In this document: positions 57,284 to 64,000 of the stretch, piece after piece
Numbering within the stretch: the first letter of the stretch is position 1
How the letters are laid out: every line of letters begins with the position of its first letter
Notes under the pieces: generated by a model
Databases searched by the model: none
Seen by the model: the letters and a program-made list of their open reading frames with translations, nothing else
Told to the model about the DNA's origin: nothing
NCBI RefSeq assembly: GCF_040409815.1
Contig: NZ_CP099959.1
Location: 186,001-250,000, forward strand
Direction: 5' to 3'
From: Polynucleobacter sp. UK-FUSCHL-C3
GTDB lineage: Bacteria; Pseudomonadota; Gammaproteobacteria; Burkholderiales; Burkholderiaceae
DNA length: 64,000 nucleotides
Position numbers and translations under genes: made by a program

Positions 57284-57898
57284 ATGTTTACTGGAATCAT
57301 TACCGCCATTGGTGAGATCACCAAGATTGCATCTAAAGGGGACGGCTTTCATCTAGAAATCTCAACACCAGCCACCTATCTCGATGATGTGGTGATTGGT
57401 GACAGCATTGCGATTCAGGGCGCCTGTATGACCGTTACCGGTTTAAGAGGCACTCTGTTTGAGTGCGATGTTTCTCAAGAATCAATTAGTAAGACCGCGG
57501 GCCTTGATAAACCCTCTAAGGTCAACCTAGAAAAAGCCCTTCGCTTTAATGATCGCCTAGGGGGGCATTTAGTGAGCGGTCACGTCGATGGGGTTGGCAA
57601 AGTTTCTGAATTCAAGCCAGTAGACAATGATCCCTATGCCTCTTGGAAGCTCGTCATTTTGGCTTCAAAATCGCTTGCCCCCTATCTTGCTTATAAGGGC
57701 TCTGTAGTGGTCAACGGCGTATCGTTAACGGTCAATCAAGCTGGATCAAAAGATCTACCCGAGTGCCCAATTGAGATCAATATCATCCCGCATACGCTTG
57801 CGCAAACTACTTTGGGGCAACTAAAAGTGGGCGATGCTGTGAACTTAGAGATTGATCTGATCGCGCGCTATGTAGCGCGTATGTTGGGTAAAGATTAA
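57284..57898 (+). CDS. ribE: Riboflavin synthase, alpha chain
   Basis: Riboflavin synthase turns two lumazines into riboflavin. The protein of 204 aa has two similar halves, each a barrel: MFTGIITAIGEI opens the first, and LGGHLVSGHVDGVG opens the second. GDSIAIQGACMTVTG and KGSVVVNGVSLTVN are the matching repeats. I use the ATG at 57284, as the MFTGII start is strictly conserved; a longer frame to 57215 lies inside ribD. The gene ends 7 nt before the convergent queC. In Burkholderiales this gene is also called ribC. Confidence 0.96.
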   Translation: MFTGIITAIGEITKIASKGDGFHLEISTPATYLDDVVIGDSIAIQGACMTVTGLRGTLFECDVSQESISKTAGLDKPSKVNLEKALRFNDRLGGHLVSGHVDGVGKVSEFKPVDNDPYASWKLVILASKSLAPYLAYKGSVVVNGVSLTVNQAGSKDLPECPIEINIIPHTLAQTTLGQLKVGDAVNLEIDLIARYVARMLGKD

Positions 57899-57905
57899 AT
57901 AAAGT

Positions 57906-58670
57906 CTAGATACTGATTTGGTAGCGGGTGGGATCGGAAACGCCTGCCTCTGCAAATCCAGCTTTACGAAGTTGGCAAGACTCGCAAATACCACACGCCT
58001 CACCCTGACTATTGGCTTGATAACAAGATACCGTCTGACTGTAGTTAACACTCATCCCAGCGCCCAACTGAATGATTTGTGCCTTACTTAATTGAATAAT
58101 TGGGGCATGGATACGAAAGCAATTTTCTGGATCGAGCGACTCAACCCCGGCTTTAGTAGCTAGATTCGCCATTGATTCAAATGAGCGAACATATTCAGGC
58201 CGACAGTCTGGATAGCCAGAGTAATCGACAGCATTGGCCCCATAAAAGATATCTAAACTTGAAATTGACTCAGCCCACGCCAGTGCCAGCGATAGCATGA
58301 TGGTGTTGCGCGCAGGTACATAGGTAATCGGAATACTTGGCTTCTTATCACCCAAGATAGCTTGATCCTTACTTGTTGGAATATGCAAGGAATGATCTGT
58401 GAGCGCAGAGCCACCAAACCGCGGAAGATCTAAATGAATAATCTCATGTTGCAAAACCCCGATGGCATGAGCAATTTGTTTAGCAGCCTCTAGTTCTGAG
58501 GAGTGTTTTTGTCCGTAATTGATGGAAAGGGCGTAGCAGCGATAACCCAGCTGTTTCGCAAGGGTGAGGATTGTCGTGGAATCGAGTCCACCAGAAAATA
58601 AGACAACAGCTGGAGCATTTTGGGTTCGTGGTTTGCTTAGATGAAAAGCAGAGGTAGGAGATTGATTCAC
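57906..58670 (-). CDS. queC: 7-cyano-7-deazaguanine synthase
   Basis: QueC makes preQ0 for queuosine in tRNA. The 254-aa protein has the PP-loop [13 protein letters not shown] for ATP, and the C-terminal zinc motif [15 protein letters not shown] with the four Cys set. [19 protein letters not shown] is typical. It lies just after cpoB on the minus strand (31 nt). queE, which is often next to it in proteobacteria, is not in this window. Confidence 0.96.
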   Translation of the reverse strand: MNQSPTSAFHLSKPRTQNAPAVVLFSGGLDSTTILTLAKQLGYRCYALSINYGQKHSSELEAAKQIAHAIGVLQHEIIHLDLPRFGGSALTDHSLHIPTSKDQAILGDKKPSIPITYVPARNTIMLSLALAWAESISSLDIFYGANAVDYSGYPDCRPEYVRSFESMANLATKAGVESLDPENCFRIHAPIIQLSKAQIIQLGAGMSVNYSQTVSCYQANSQGEACGICESCQLRKAGFAEAGVSDPTRYQISI

Positions 58671-58701
58671 GGATAAAACTACAATCGATTACAACTCTAG
58701 T

Positions 58702-59415
58702 TTATTTAATGCTTGCCAAGATAGGCTTCGCTTCTTTTGCAGCATCAGAATCTGGATATTTAGTAATTAGATCCGTTAACAACTTCTTGGCTACAGCCTT
58801 TTTACCAGACTCCAGATTAGCGTTTGCCATAGTAAGAATGGCTGCTGGCACGCGCTGATGCCCTGGGTAGCGAGTAATCAGACTTTGTAATTGAGTGATG
58901 GCTGCGTTGTAATCTTTTAGGACGTATTTGGTATTGCCGGACCAATAGAGCGCCAGAGGAAGATAAGGACTCGATGGATATTTGCGAATAAAGGTCGTGA
59001 AATCACTGTCAGCTTTTTTACCTTGGCCTGCCTGAAAGGATTTGAGGGCGTCATCGTAGGCTGTCTTTTCTCCAGCCTGAACAATGCCAGTCACCCCTTC
59101 CACCTCGACAGTTTGTGGTTCTAGGCGCGCAAGGCGCGCATCAAGGTCTTGATAATAGGTCTTTTGATTGCTACTTAGATCATCACTTTGTTTTTGTAGG
59201 GTCTCAATTTGACCGCGCAATTGTGCATTCTCGGATTTGAGTTTATCGATCTGATTTTGGAGGTCCAAGATAGCAGCCTGTGATGCGCTAACAGATTTAC
59301 GTAACTCGAGAATTGCTTTACGTGCTTCATCATCTGAAAATAGTGCCCATGTATTTTGTGAAAGCAGTAATAGCGCTCCGAACACATACGGGGCAGGTTT
59401 AAATCTAAAAATCAC
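58702..59415 (-). CDS. cpoB: Cell division coordinator CpoB (YbgF)
   Basis: CpoB is a periplasmic protein that links Tol-Pal to peptidoglycan synthesis at division. The 237-aa protein has a signal peptide (about 1-25, ending NTWA), a coiled coil (about 35-90, LQNQIDKLKSENAQLRGQIE), and TPR-like repeats from about residue 115 with YDDALKSFQAGQGKKAD and YPSSPYLPLALYWSGN. It is the last gene of tolQ-tolR-tolA-tolB-pal-cpoB, 18 nt after pal. Confidence 0.93.
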   Translation of the reverse strand: MIFRFKPAPYVFGALLLLSQNTWALFSDDEARKAILELRKSVSASQAAILDLQNQIDKLKSENAQLRGQIETLQKQSDDLSSNQKTYYQDLDARLARLEPQTVEVEGVTGIVQAGEKTAYDDALKSFQAGQGKKADSDFTTFIRKYPSSPYLPLALYWSGNTKYVLKDYNAAITQLQSLITRYPGHQRVPAAILTMANANLESGKKAVAKKLLTDLITKYPDSDAAKEAKPILASIK

Positions 59416-59433
59416 GATGATTACTAGCCTCTA

Positions 59434-59943
59434 TTACTTGGTGAGGTAGATGATATCGGCACGGCGGTTTTCTGCCCAAGCCGCCTCGTTGTTACCTTCA
59501 GCCTTTGGCTTTTCTTTACCAAGACTAACCGCTTCTATTTGACCATCAGGCACACCGAGAGCAGCAAACGCTCTCCGAACTGCATCGGAGCGACGTTGAC
59601 CTAGAGCAAGGTTGTACTCAGCAGTACCGCGATCATCCGTATTTCCTTGGATCATGATTTTTTGTTGAGGATTTTGTTTGAGGAAGGCTGCTCCTGCTTG
59701 CAGCATATTTTGATACTGAGGTTTGATGGTGTACTCATCAAAGTCAAAATAAATACTGCGTTGGAATAGGGGGCTCTTAGGATCATTCCAAGGCTGAGAA
59801 GCAAAGTTACTACTGTCGCTACCGCCGGCTTTGACGGTACTTAGATCATCCAACTTAACACCTGATGAGCAGGCGCTCAAGAAGCTTACTGCACTAAGAA
59901 TACCGGCAAGGGCTAAACGACGCTGGGGTGATGTGGTTTTCAT
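59434..59943 (-). CDS. pal: Peptidoglycan-associated lipoprotein Pal
   Basis: Pal is an outer-membrane lipoprotein that binds peptidoglycan and TolB. The protein of 169 aa has a signal peptide ending in the lipobox LSAC (C25) and an OmpA-like domain with YFDFDEYTI, IQGNTDDRGTAEYNLALGQRRSDAV. I use the ATG at 59943, which has an AAGGGAGAG site; an ATG at 59967 would add eight residues with no support. It is 109 nt from tolB. Confidence 0.96.
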   Translation of the reverse strand: MKTTSPQRRLALAGILSAVSFLSACSSGVKLDDLSTVKAGGSDSSNFASQPWNDPKSPLFQRSIYFDFDEYTIKPQYQNMLQAGAAFLKQNPQQKIMIQGNTDDRGTAEYNLALGQRRSDAVRRAFAALGVPDGQIEAVSLGKEKPKAEGNNEAAWAENRRADIIYLTK

Positions 59944-60052
59944 ATGCTCTCCCTTAAGTAAATGCAACTTTATTTTTATTCGATCAGTACAAATTTAGAA
60001 GTTGATTCCAAACCCTATTATGCCTTCTCATGATGACAGGCCCATTCAGAAA

Positions 60053-61345
60053 CTATTGATCCATGAATGGGCCCCAGGAGGGCTGGCGTACATCCGATCC
60101 CGGAATGCTTAATATTTGCTTGACGTAGCCATCAACGGAGACTGCAGCCAATACCTTTTTACCACCGACTTGGGTGGCATAAAGAATATAGCGACCATTT
60201 GCGGCAAAGCTAGGAGACTCATCAAAGCTGGTATCAGTCATAGCGGTAGAATCACCAGTGAGTAAGTTCATTAAGTAAAGCTTAAATCCACCCCCAACAC
60301 CAGCAATATAAGCTAGGTTTTTACCGTCCGGAGAAATGCGAGCCGAGGTTGCATAGGGCTGCTTAAAGCTAATCCGTCTTGCCGACTCTCCTCGTTCCCC
60401 CTCAGCACTCATGCGATAGATTTGTGGGTTACCACCGCGATCGCTGGTGAAATAAATAAACTTACCGTCTGGAGAAAACTGTGGCTCCGTATCGATGGTG
60501 CTGCCTAGGGTTAGGCGTTGTAAATTACTGCCGTCTGCATTGACCCGATAAATTTGAGTATTACCATCTTTGGATAATGAGATAGCAAGCGATTTTCCAT
60601 TTGGTGCCCAGGAGGGGGCGCTGTTGTTGCCTTTGGCATTAGATAAAACAATACGTCTTCCAGAGGCAAGCTCATGTACATACACAATCGGTTTACGATC
60701 CTCAAATGACACGTATGCAATCTTTTGACCATCGGGCGACCACGCCGCAGAAATAACTGGCTCACTACTATTCAGTGCATTACGGATATTTTGTCCATCG
60801 GCATCGGAGATGACTAAGCGAAAGCGCTTGCCCTCTTTAATTACATAAGAGAGGCGAGTTGAAAACACACCTTTCTCGCCAAGAAGCTTAAAGATAATGT
60901 CATCCGAGATGCGGTGGGCTGCTAAACGAAGATTATCTGCGCTGGCAGAAACAATTAAACCATTGAGACTTTCGCCTTTGCGAATGTCATACAAGCGATA
61001 CCGAACCTCATATTGACCCGGTGATTTCTCAGTGACGGATCCGACCGCGAGCGCATCAGCTCCGCGCGATACCCAGGTCTTGAAATTAGGAACAAGCTGA
61101 TCATCCTCAACGCCATTACCTACTTCTGTATTTTTGAAATAGCCACTACGTGCAAGATTTTGTCGGACAACATCCGTAATGCTCACAGGGAGTTTGTTCT
61201 CATCTTTAAAGCGTGAGACTGCGACTGGGTAAAGGGATTGGCCAACACCCTTAATCTCAATGTTCATCTGTGCCTGAGCACTTGGCAAAGAGAGAGCAAA
61301 TGCAATAAGCCCTAGAAGAAAAAAACTAATTCGATTTTGTGCCAT
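60053..61345 (-). CDS. tolB: Tol-Pal system protein TolB
   Basis: TolB is the periplasmic partner of Pal. The protein of 430 aa has a signal peptide (about 1-25, ending SAQA), an N-terminal domain (about 26-165), and a six-blade beta-propeller with repeated SPDGK-type blades such as WSPDGQKIAYVSF, WAPNGKSLAISL, FSPDGKFIYFTSDRGG and ISPDGKNLAYIAG. The ATG at 61345 is preferred over the GTG at 61351. It is 29 nt after tolA. Confidence 0.97.
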   Translation of the reverse strand: MAQNRISFFLLGLIAFALSLPSAQAQMNIEIKGVGQSLYPVAVSRFKDENKLPVSITDVVRQNLARSGYFKNTEVGNGVEDDQLVPNFKTWVSRGADALAVGSVTEKSPGQYEVRYRLYDIRKGESLNGLIVSASADNLRLAAHRISDDIIFKLLGEKGVFSTRLSYVIKEGKRFRLVISDADGQNIRNALNSSEPVISAAWSPDGQKIAYVSFEDRKPIVYVHELASGRRIVLSNAKGNNSAPSWAPNGKSLAISLSKDGNTQIYRVNADGSNLQRLTLGSTIDTEPQFSPDGKFIYFTSDRGGNPQIYRMSAEGERGESARRISFKQPYATSARISPDGKNLAYIAGVGGGFKLYLMNLLTGDSTAMTDTSFDESPSFAANGRYILYATQVGGKKVLAAVSVDGYVKQILSIPGSDVRQPSWGPFMDQ

Positions 61346-61380
61346 GCACACTATTTTATGTCCTTCGCACTGTGAAAGGT

Positions 61381-62154
61381 TTAATCCTTAGGCTTGAAGG
61401 TTAATTTAATTTGGCGCATAGGGATCTTGCCGTTTTCGTCCCGAGGGAGGCTCTCAGCCCGCTCAATTGCTAAAAGAACGGCTCGGTCCCAGGCTGGGTC
61501 CGAGCTTGCTGTGACCACAGTGCGTTTTAGGATCACGCCATCAGGCGCAAGATCAAGCAGAACCACTACTGCAGGATTTCCAGAAACAGCCTCCGCATTA
61601 AAGATGATGAGTGGTTTGATCTTTTTGCGCACCCTATCGGCATAGCCTAGAGGAGCATTACCTCCTGCACCGACACCGTCACCCACTTTACCGCCACTGC
61701 CCCCTTCGGCACCAGCGGCTGCTTTTAGGCGAGCAAGTTGGTCGGCACGAGCTTTTTCAGCGGCAGCCGCCGCTTTTTTAGCAGCAGCCTCTTCTTTCGA
61801 GTCCACTTTCTTCTCGGGTGGTTTTACCTCAGGCTTTTTCTCCGGCTTGGGCTCTATTTTTTTGATCACTTCTTTGGGGGGCTCAGGATTTACCTTTGTC
61901 TTCTTAATTGCAATATCTGCTGCTTCTTGTTTGACCTCAATCGTTGGCGCAGGAGTGATGGTTTGAGTTGGAACGCTTGCATCCCAGAGCTCTACTTCTA
62001 AGCCGGCGGGGCTACTGGTTTTCCAACTAATGCCCATGGTTAAGAGCGCCAGTAAGAGTAAATGTGCTGCTAAAGAAAGTGTGAATGCCTCTTTGGTACC
62101 AGGTTCACGATCTGCATGAAATTGCCAGGATGAGTTTAGGGCGCTAGTACTCAT
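61381..62154 (-). CDS. tolA: Tol-Pal system protein TolA
   Basis: TolA spans the periplasm and links the TolQR motor to TolB-Pal. The 257-aa protein has one N-terminal transmembrane helix (about 25-43, with LSLAAHLLLLALLTMG including the His of TolA anchors), a Lys/Glu/Pro/Ala-rich long segment (about 70-165), and a C-terminal TonB/TolA-like domain with VVVLLDLAPDGVILKRTVV. It is shorter than the E. coli protein (421 aa), mainly in the middle helix, as in other betaproteobacteria. Confidence 0.94.
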   Translation of the reverse strand: MSTSALNSSWQFHADREPGTKEAFTLSLAAHLLLLALLTMGISWKTSSPAGLEVELWDASVPTQTITPAPTIEVKQEAADIAIKKTKVNPEPPKEVIKKIEPKPEKKPEVKPPEKKVDSKEEAAAKKAAAAAEKARADQLARLKAAAGAEGGSGGKVGDGVGAGGNAPLGYADRVRKKIKPLIIFNAEAVSGNPAVVVLLDLAPDGVILKRTVVTASSDPAWDRAVLLAIERAESLPRDENGKIPMRQIKLTFKPKD

Positions 62155-62160
62155 GGCATT

Positions 62161-62583
62161 TTATTGACTACGTACTGCTAATCCAACTCGCTTCACACCA
62201 TTCTCTTTAAGACGCGACATGACATCCATTACCACTTCGTATTTGATCGATTTATCAGCGGCCAGCACGACAGGCTGCTCAGCAGACTTTTCAGCTTGAG
62301 AGCGAGCAAAGGCTCCAAGCTCTAACTTGGTAATGGTTTGCGCCGACTCACCCTCTTTGCGCACTGTAATGACTTCATCGGCACCAATGGTTAAAAAGAT
62401 TGGGGGAAGTGCTTGTACTTTTGCGCCACCAACGGTAGGAAGATTAACGACCCCCGGATTTACTAAGGGCGCGGTGACCATAAAGATCACCAAAAGTACT
62501 AACATCACATCGATGTAGGGAACTACATTGATATCCGATATCGCTCGGCGTCGTGAGGTTCTGAGAGAGGAGCGGCCTGCCAT
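62161..62583 (-). CDS. tolR: Tol-Pal system protein TolR
   Basis: TolR is the ExbD-like partner of TolQ. The 140-aa protein has one transmembrane helix with INVVPYIDVMLVLLVIFMVTAP, including the Asp used in proton flow, and a periplasmic domain with VLAADKSIKYEVVMDVMSRLKENGVKRVGL. It starts 5 nt after the tolQ stop and ends 6 nt before tolA. Confidence 0.97.
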   Translation of the reverse strand: MAGRSSLRTSRRRAISDINVVPYIDVMLVLLVIFMVTAPLVNPGVVNLPTVGGAKVQALPPIFLTIGADEVITVRKEGESAQTITKLELGAFARSQAEKSAEQPVVLAADKSIKYEVVMDVMSRLKENGVKRVGLAVRSQ

Positions 62584-62588
62584 AAATC

Positions 62589-63263
62589 TTAGAGGCGATT
62601 GCCTTGACGTTGAAGAATATTGGTGAACTCTTCAATAAAGGTCTCAAAATGAATCGAGAGACGATCAATATCAGTAGCGTTGCGGTTGTAAGCAACTACT
62701 GCTGGAATGGCAGCAAACAAACCGATGGCCGTCGCAACAAGGGCCTCTGCAATGCCAGGAGCGACGGATGCCAAGGTTGCTTGTTGCACATTGGCCAATC
62801 CTCGAAAGGCGTGCATGATTCCCCAAACAGTACCAAATAGTCCGATGTAGGGGGAGACAGAGCCTACCGATGCCAGAAAGGGTAGATTTGCCTCGAGGCG
62901 ATCCATCTCACGCTGGTAGCTTGCCTTCATCGCACGACGTGCCGCATCTATTTCTTTCGCCTTTACAAATTCCAACATGCCAGCAGCAAAAATACGTTCT
63001 AAGACAGCGGCGTTGGCAGCGCTGCTGGAGCCACTCATTTTGCGTTGGGCAGACGCTAGCAAAGAATTTAAATCACTGCCTGCCCAAAAATCCCGCTCAA
63101 AGCGCTCGGTCTCGCGACGGACCGCCCTTAGGGTTGACCCCTTGCGAAAAATGATGGTCCAGGAGGCTACTGAAAGGCCCAAGAGCAATACCATCACCGC
63201 TTGTACAAGCAAGCTGGCATTGAGCACAAGGGACAAAATAGAGAGGTCTTGAGTAGGGTTCAT
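62589..63263 (-). CDS. tolQ: Tol-Pal system protein TolQ
   Basis: TolQ is the ExbB-like inner-membrane motor subunit. The 224-aa protein has three transmembrane helices (about 15-33, 135-158 and 168-190), with the conserved VGSVSPYIGLFGTVWGIMHAF and VAPGIAEALVATAIGLFAAIPAVVAYN stretches. It is the first gene of the Tol-Pal cluster, divergent from glyA. The thioesterase gene ybgC that often stands before tolQ is absent from the 93-bp gap. A CGCTAAAAT stretch on the minus strand 26 nt before the ATG may be its -10. Confidence 0.97.
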   Translation of the reverse strand: MNPTQDLSILSLVLNASLLVQAVMVLLLGLSVASWTIIFRKGSTLRAVRRETERFERDFWAGSDLNSLLASAQRKMSGSSSAANAAVLERIFAAGMLEFVKAKEIDAARRAMKASYQREMDRLEANLPFLASVGSVSPYIGLFGTVWGIMHAFRGLANVQQATLASVAPGIAEALVATAIGLFAAIPAVVAYNRNATDIDRLSIHFETFIEEFTNILQRQGNRL

Positions 63264-63305
63264 AAGGACTTTGTATTATGGAGGGTAATTTTAGCGAATC
63301 CCCAC

Positions 63306-63334
63306 TTGAAATAAAGCAATTTATCGTCTTTTAT
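63306..63334 (+). promoter_or_regulatory. Predicted sigma-70 promoter of glyA
   Basis: TTGAAA (63306-63311, 5 of 6 matches) and TTTTAT (63329-63334, 4 of 6) are 17 bp apart. Transcription would begin near 63341. An AGGAAG ribosome-binding site is at 63345-63350. Confidence 0.5.
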
Positions 63335-63356
63335 TGATATTACCTAGGAAGCCATT

Positions 63357-64000
63357 ATGTTTGATCGTCAGCACACTTTAGCGCACATTGATCCCGAGTT
63401 ATGGACCGAGATCCAAAATGAGAACCGTCGTCAAGAAGAGCATATTGAATTAATTGCCTCCGAGAACTACACCTCGCCAGCAGTCATGGCTGCGCAGGGC
63501 TCTCAGTTAACGAATAAGTATGCCGAAGGTTATCCAGGCAAGCGCTATTACGGTGGTTGCGAGTTTGTTGATATTGCTGAGCAGTTAGCAATCGAACGCG
63601 TTAAGAAGTTGTTTGGAGCAGAAGCTGCAAACGTGCAGCCCCATTGTGGCGCCTCTGCTAACCAAGCGGTCTTTCTGGCTTTCTTAAAACCAGGCGATAC
63701 CTTTATGGGAATGAGCTTGGCCGAGGGTGGTCACCTATCACATGGCATGGCACTCAATATGAGTGGTAAATGGTTCAATGCTATTTCGTATGGCTTGGAT
63801 AAAAATGAGGCGATCGACTATGAACAGATGGAGCGTTTAGCTAGAGAGCAAAAGCCTAAACTCATTATTGCAGGTGCATCGGCATATTCATTAGCAATTG
63901 ATTTTGAGCGCTTTGCTAAGGTTGCTAAAGAAATTAGTGCGATCTTTATGGTGGATATGGCTCACTATGCAGGTTTAATTGCAGCGGGCGTGTATCCTAA
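63357..64000 (+). CDS. glyA: Serine hydroxymethyltransferase, N-terminal part (runs off the window)
   Basis: GlyA moves the serine hydroxymethyl group to tetrahydrofolate, making glycine and one-carbon units. The visible 214 residues start [16 protein letters not shown] and have the family marks [48 protein letters not shown] and GGHLSHG. The PLP lysine lies past the end of the window. The ATG at 63357 has an AGGAAG site and a good promoter. nrdR usually follows glyA in Burkholderiales, which would place it just beyond the window. Confidence 0.97.
   Translation, partial: MFDRQHTLAHIDPELWTEIQNENRRQEEHIELIASENYTSPAVMAAQGSQLTNKYAEGYPGKRYYGGCEFVDIAEQLAIERVKKLFGAEAANVQPHCGASANQAVFLAFLKPGDTFMGMSLAEGGHLSHGMALNMSGKWFNAISYGLDKNEAIDYEQMERLAREQKPKLIIAGASAYSLAIDFERFAKVAKEISAIFMVDMAHYAGLIAAGVYP

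Overview
This window reads as a stretch of a free-living betaproteobacterial chromosome of the Burkholderiaceae, most likely a Polynucleobacter or a close streamlined relative. The reasons are the protein families (a two-ATP-cone NrdA with a separate NrdB, a Lys/Ala histone H1-like protein, the MaeB malic enzyme-phosphotransacetylase fusion, HemJ in place of HemG/HemY), gene orders familiar from Burkholderiales (bamE-dapB-leuS-lptE-holA; aroQ-accB-accC-prmA; tolQRAB-pal-cpoB), moderate GC content and very tight packing. The genus call is inference from gene content; no rRNA gene is present to settle it. I see no tRNA, rRNA, insertion sequence, prophage or CRISPR array.

Layout. 1-3300: end of proS, ffh, a CcsA-like membrane protein, and a fused PP0621-AmpD gene. 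3300-8480: the ribonucleotide reductase operon nrdAB behind a promoter with two NrdR boxes, then a histone H1-like gene; both have clear terminators. 8490-14150 (minus strand): PfkB kinase, a PrmA-DUF3426 fusion, accC, accB, aroQ and a TlpA-like thioredoxin. 14175-20808 (plus): mpl, an SDR reductase, an RNB ribonuclease, a TonB-like protein, aroE, mtgA. 20843-28899: pyrF, corA, pncC-pgpA-thiL, maeB, a barstar-like orphan and rsmE. 28927-38327: fur divergent from bamE, then dapB, leuS, lptE, holA, proA, hemJ and a THUMP methyltransferase. 38377-45773: rubredoxin, hemL, apaH, photolyase, YdcF, YqgE, RuvX and a TolC-type outer-membrane protein. 45843-50512: uppP, DUF2721, UDP-glucuronate decarboxylase, trmB and an aldehyde dehydrogenase. 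50513-57898: a 501-bp AT-rich gap, a lytic transglycosylase, nusB-ribH-ribB (minus), four minor-pilin genes, ribD and ribE. 57906-64000: queC, the Tol-Pal cluster, and the start of glyA.

Main themes are envelope building and maintenance (mpl, ampD, mtgA, uppP, lptE, bamE, Tol-Pal), cofactors (riboflavin, thiamine, heme, queuosine), DNA precursor supply, and translation/RNA modification. The window is largely housekeeping. Most worth a second look are two gene fusions that absorbed a small neighbouring protein, a reduced minor-pilin block inside a split riboflavin cluster, a RibB whose GTP cyclohydrolase II half has lost its zinc and catalytic motifs, an orphan barstar-like protein, paired NrdR boxes on the nrdA promoter, and several genes whose -10 box lies 5-8 nt before the start codon, as expected for leaderless mRNAs.
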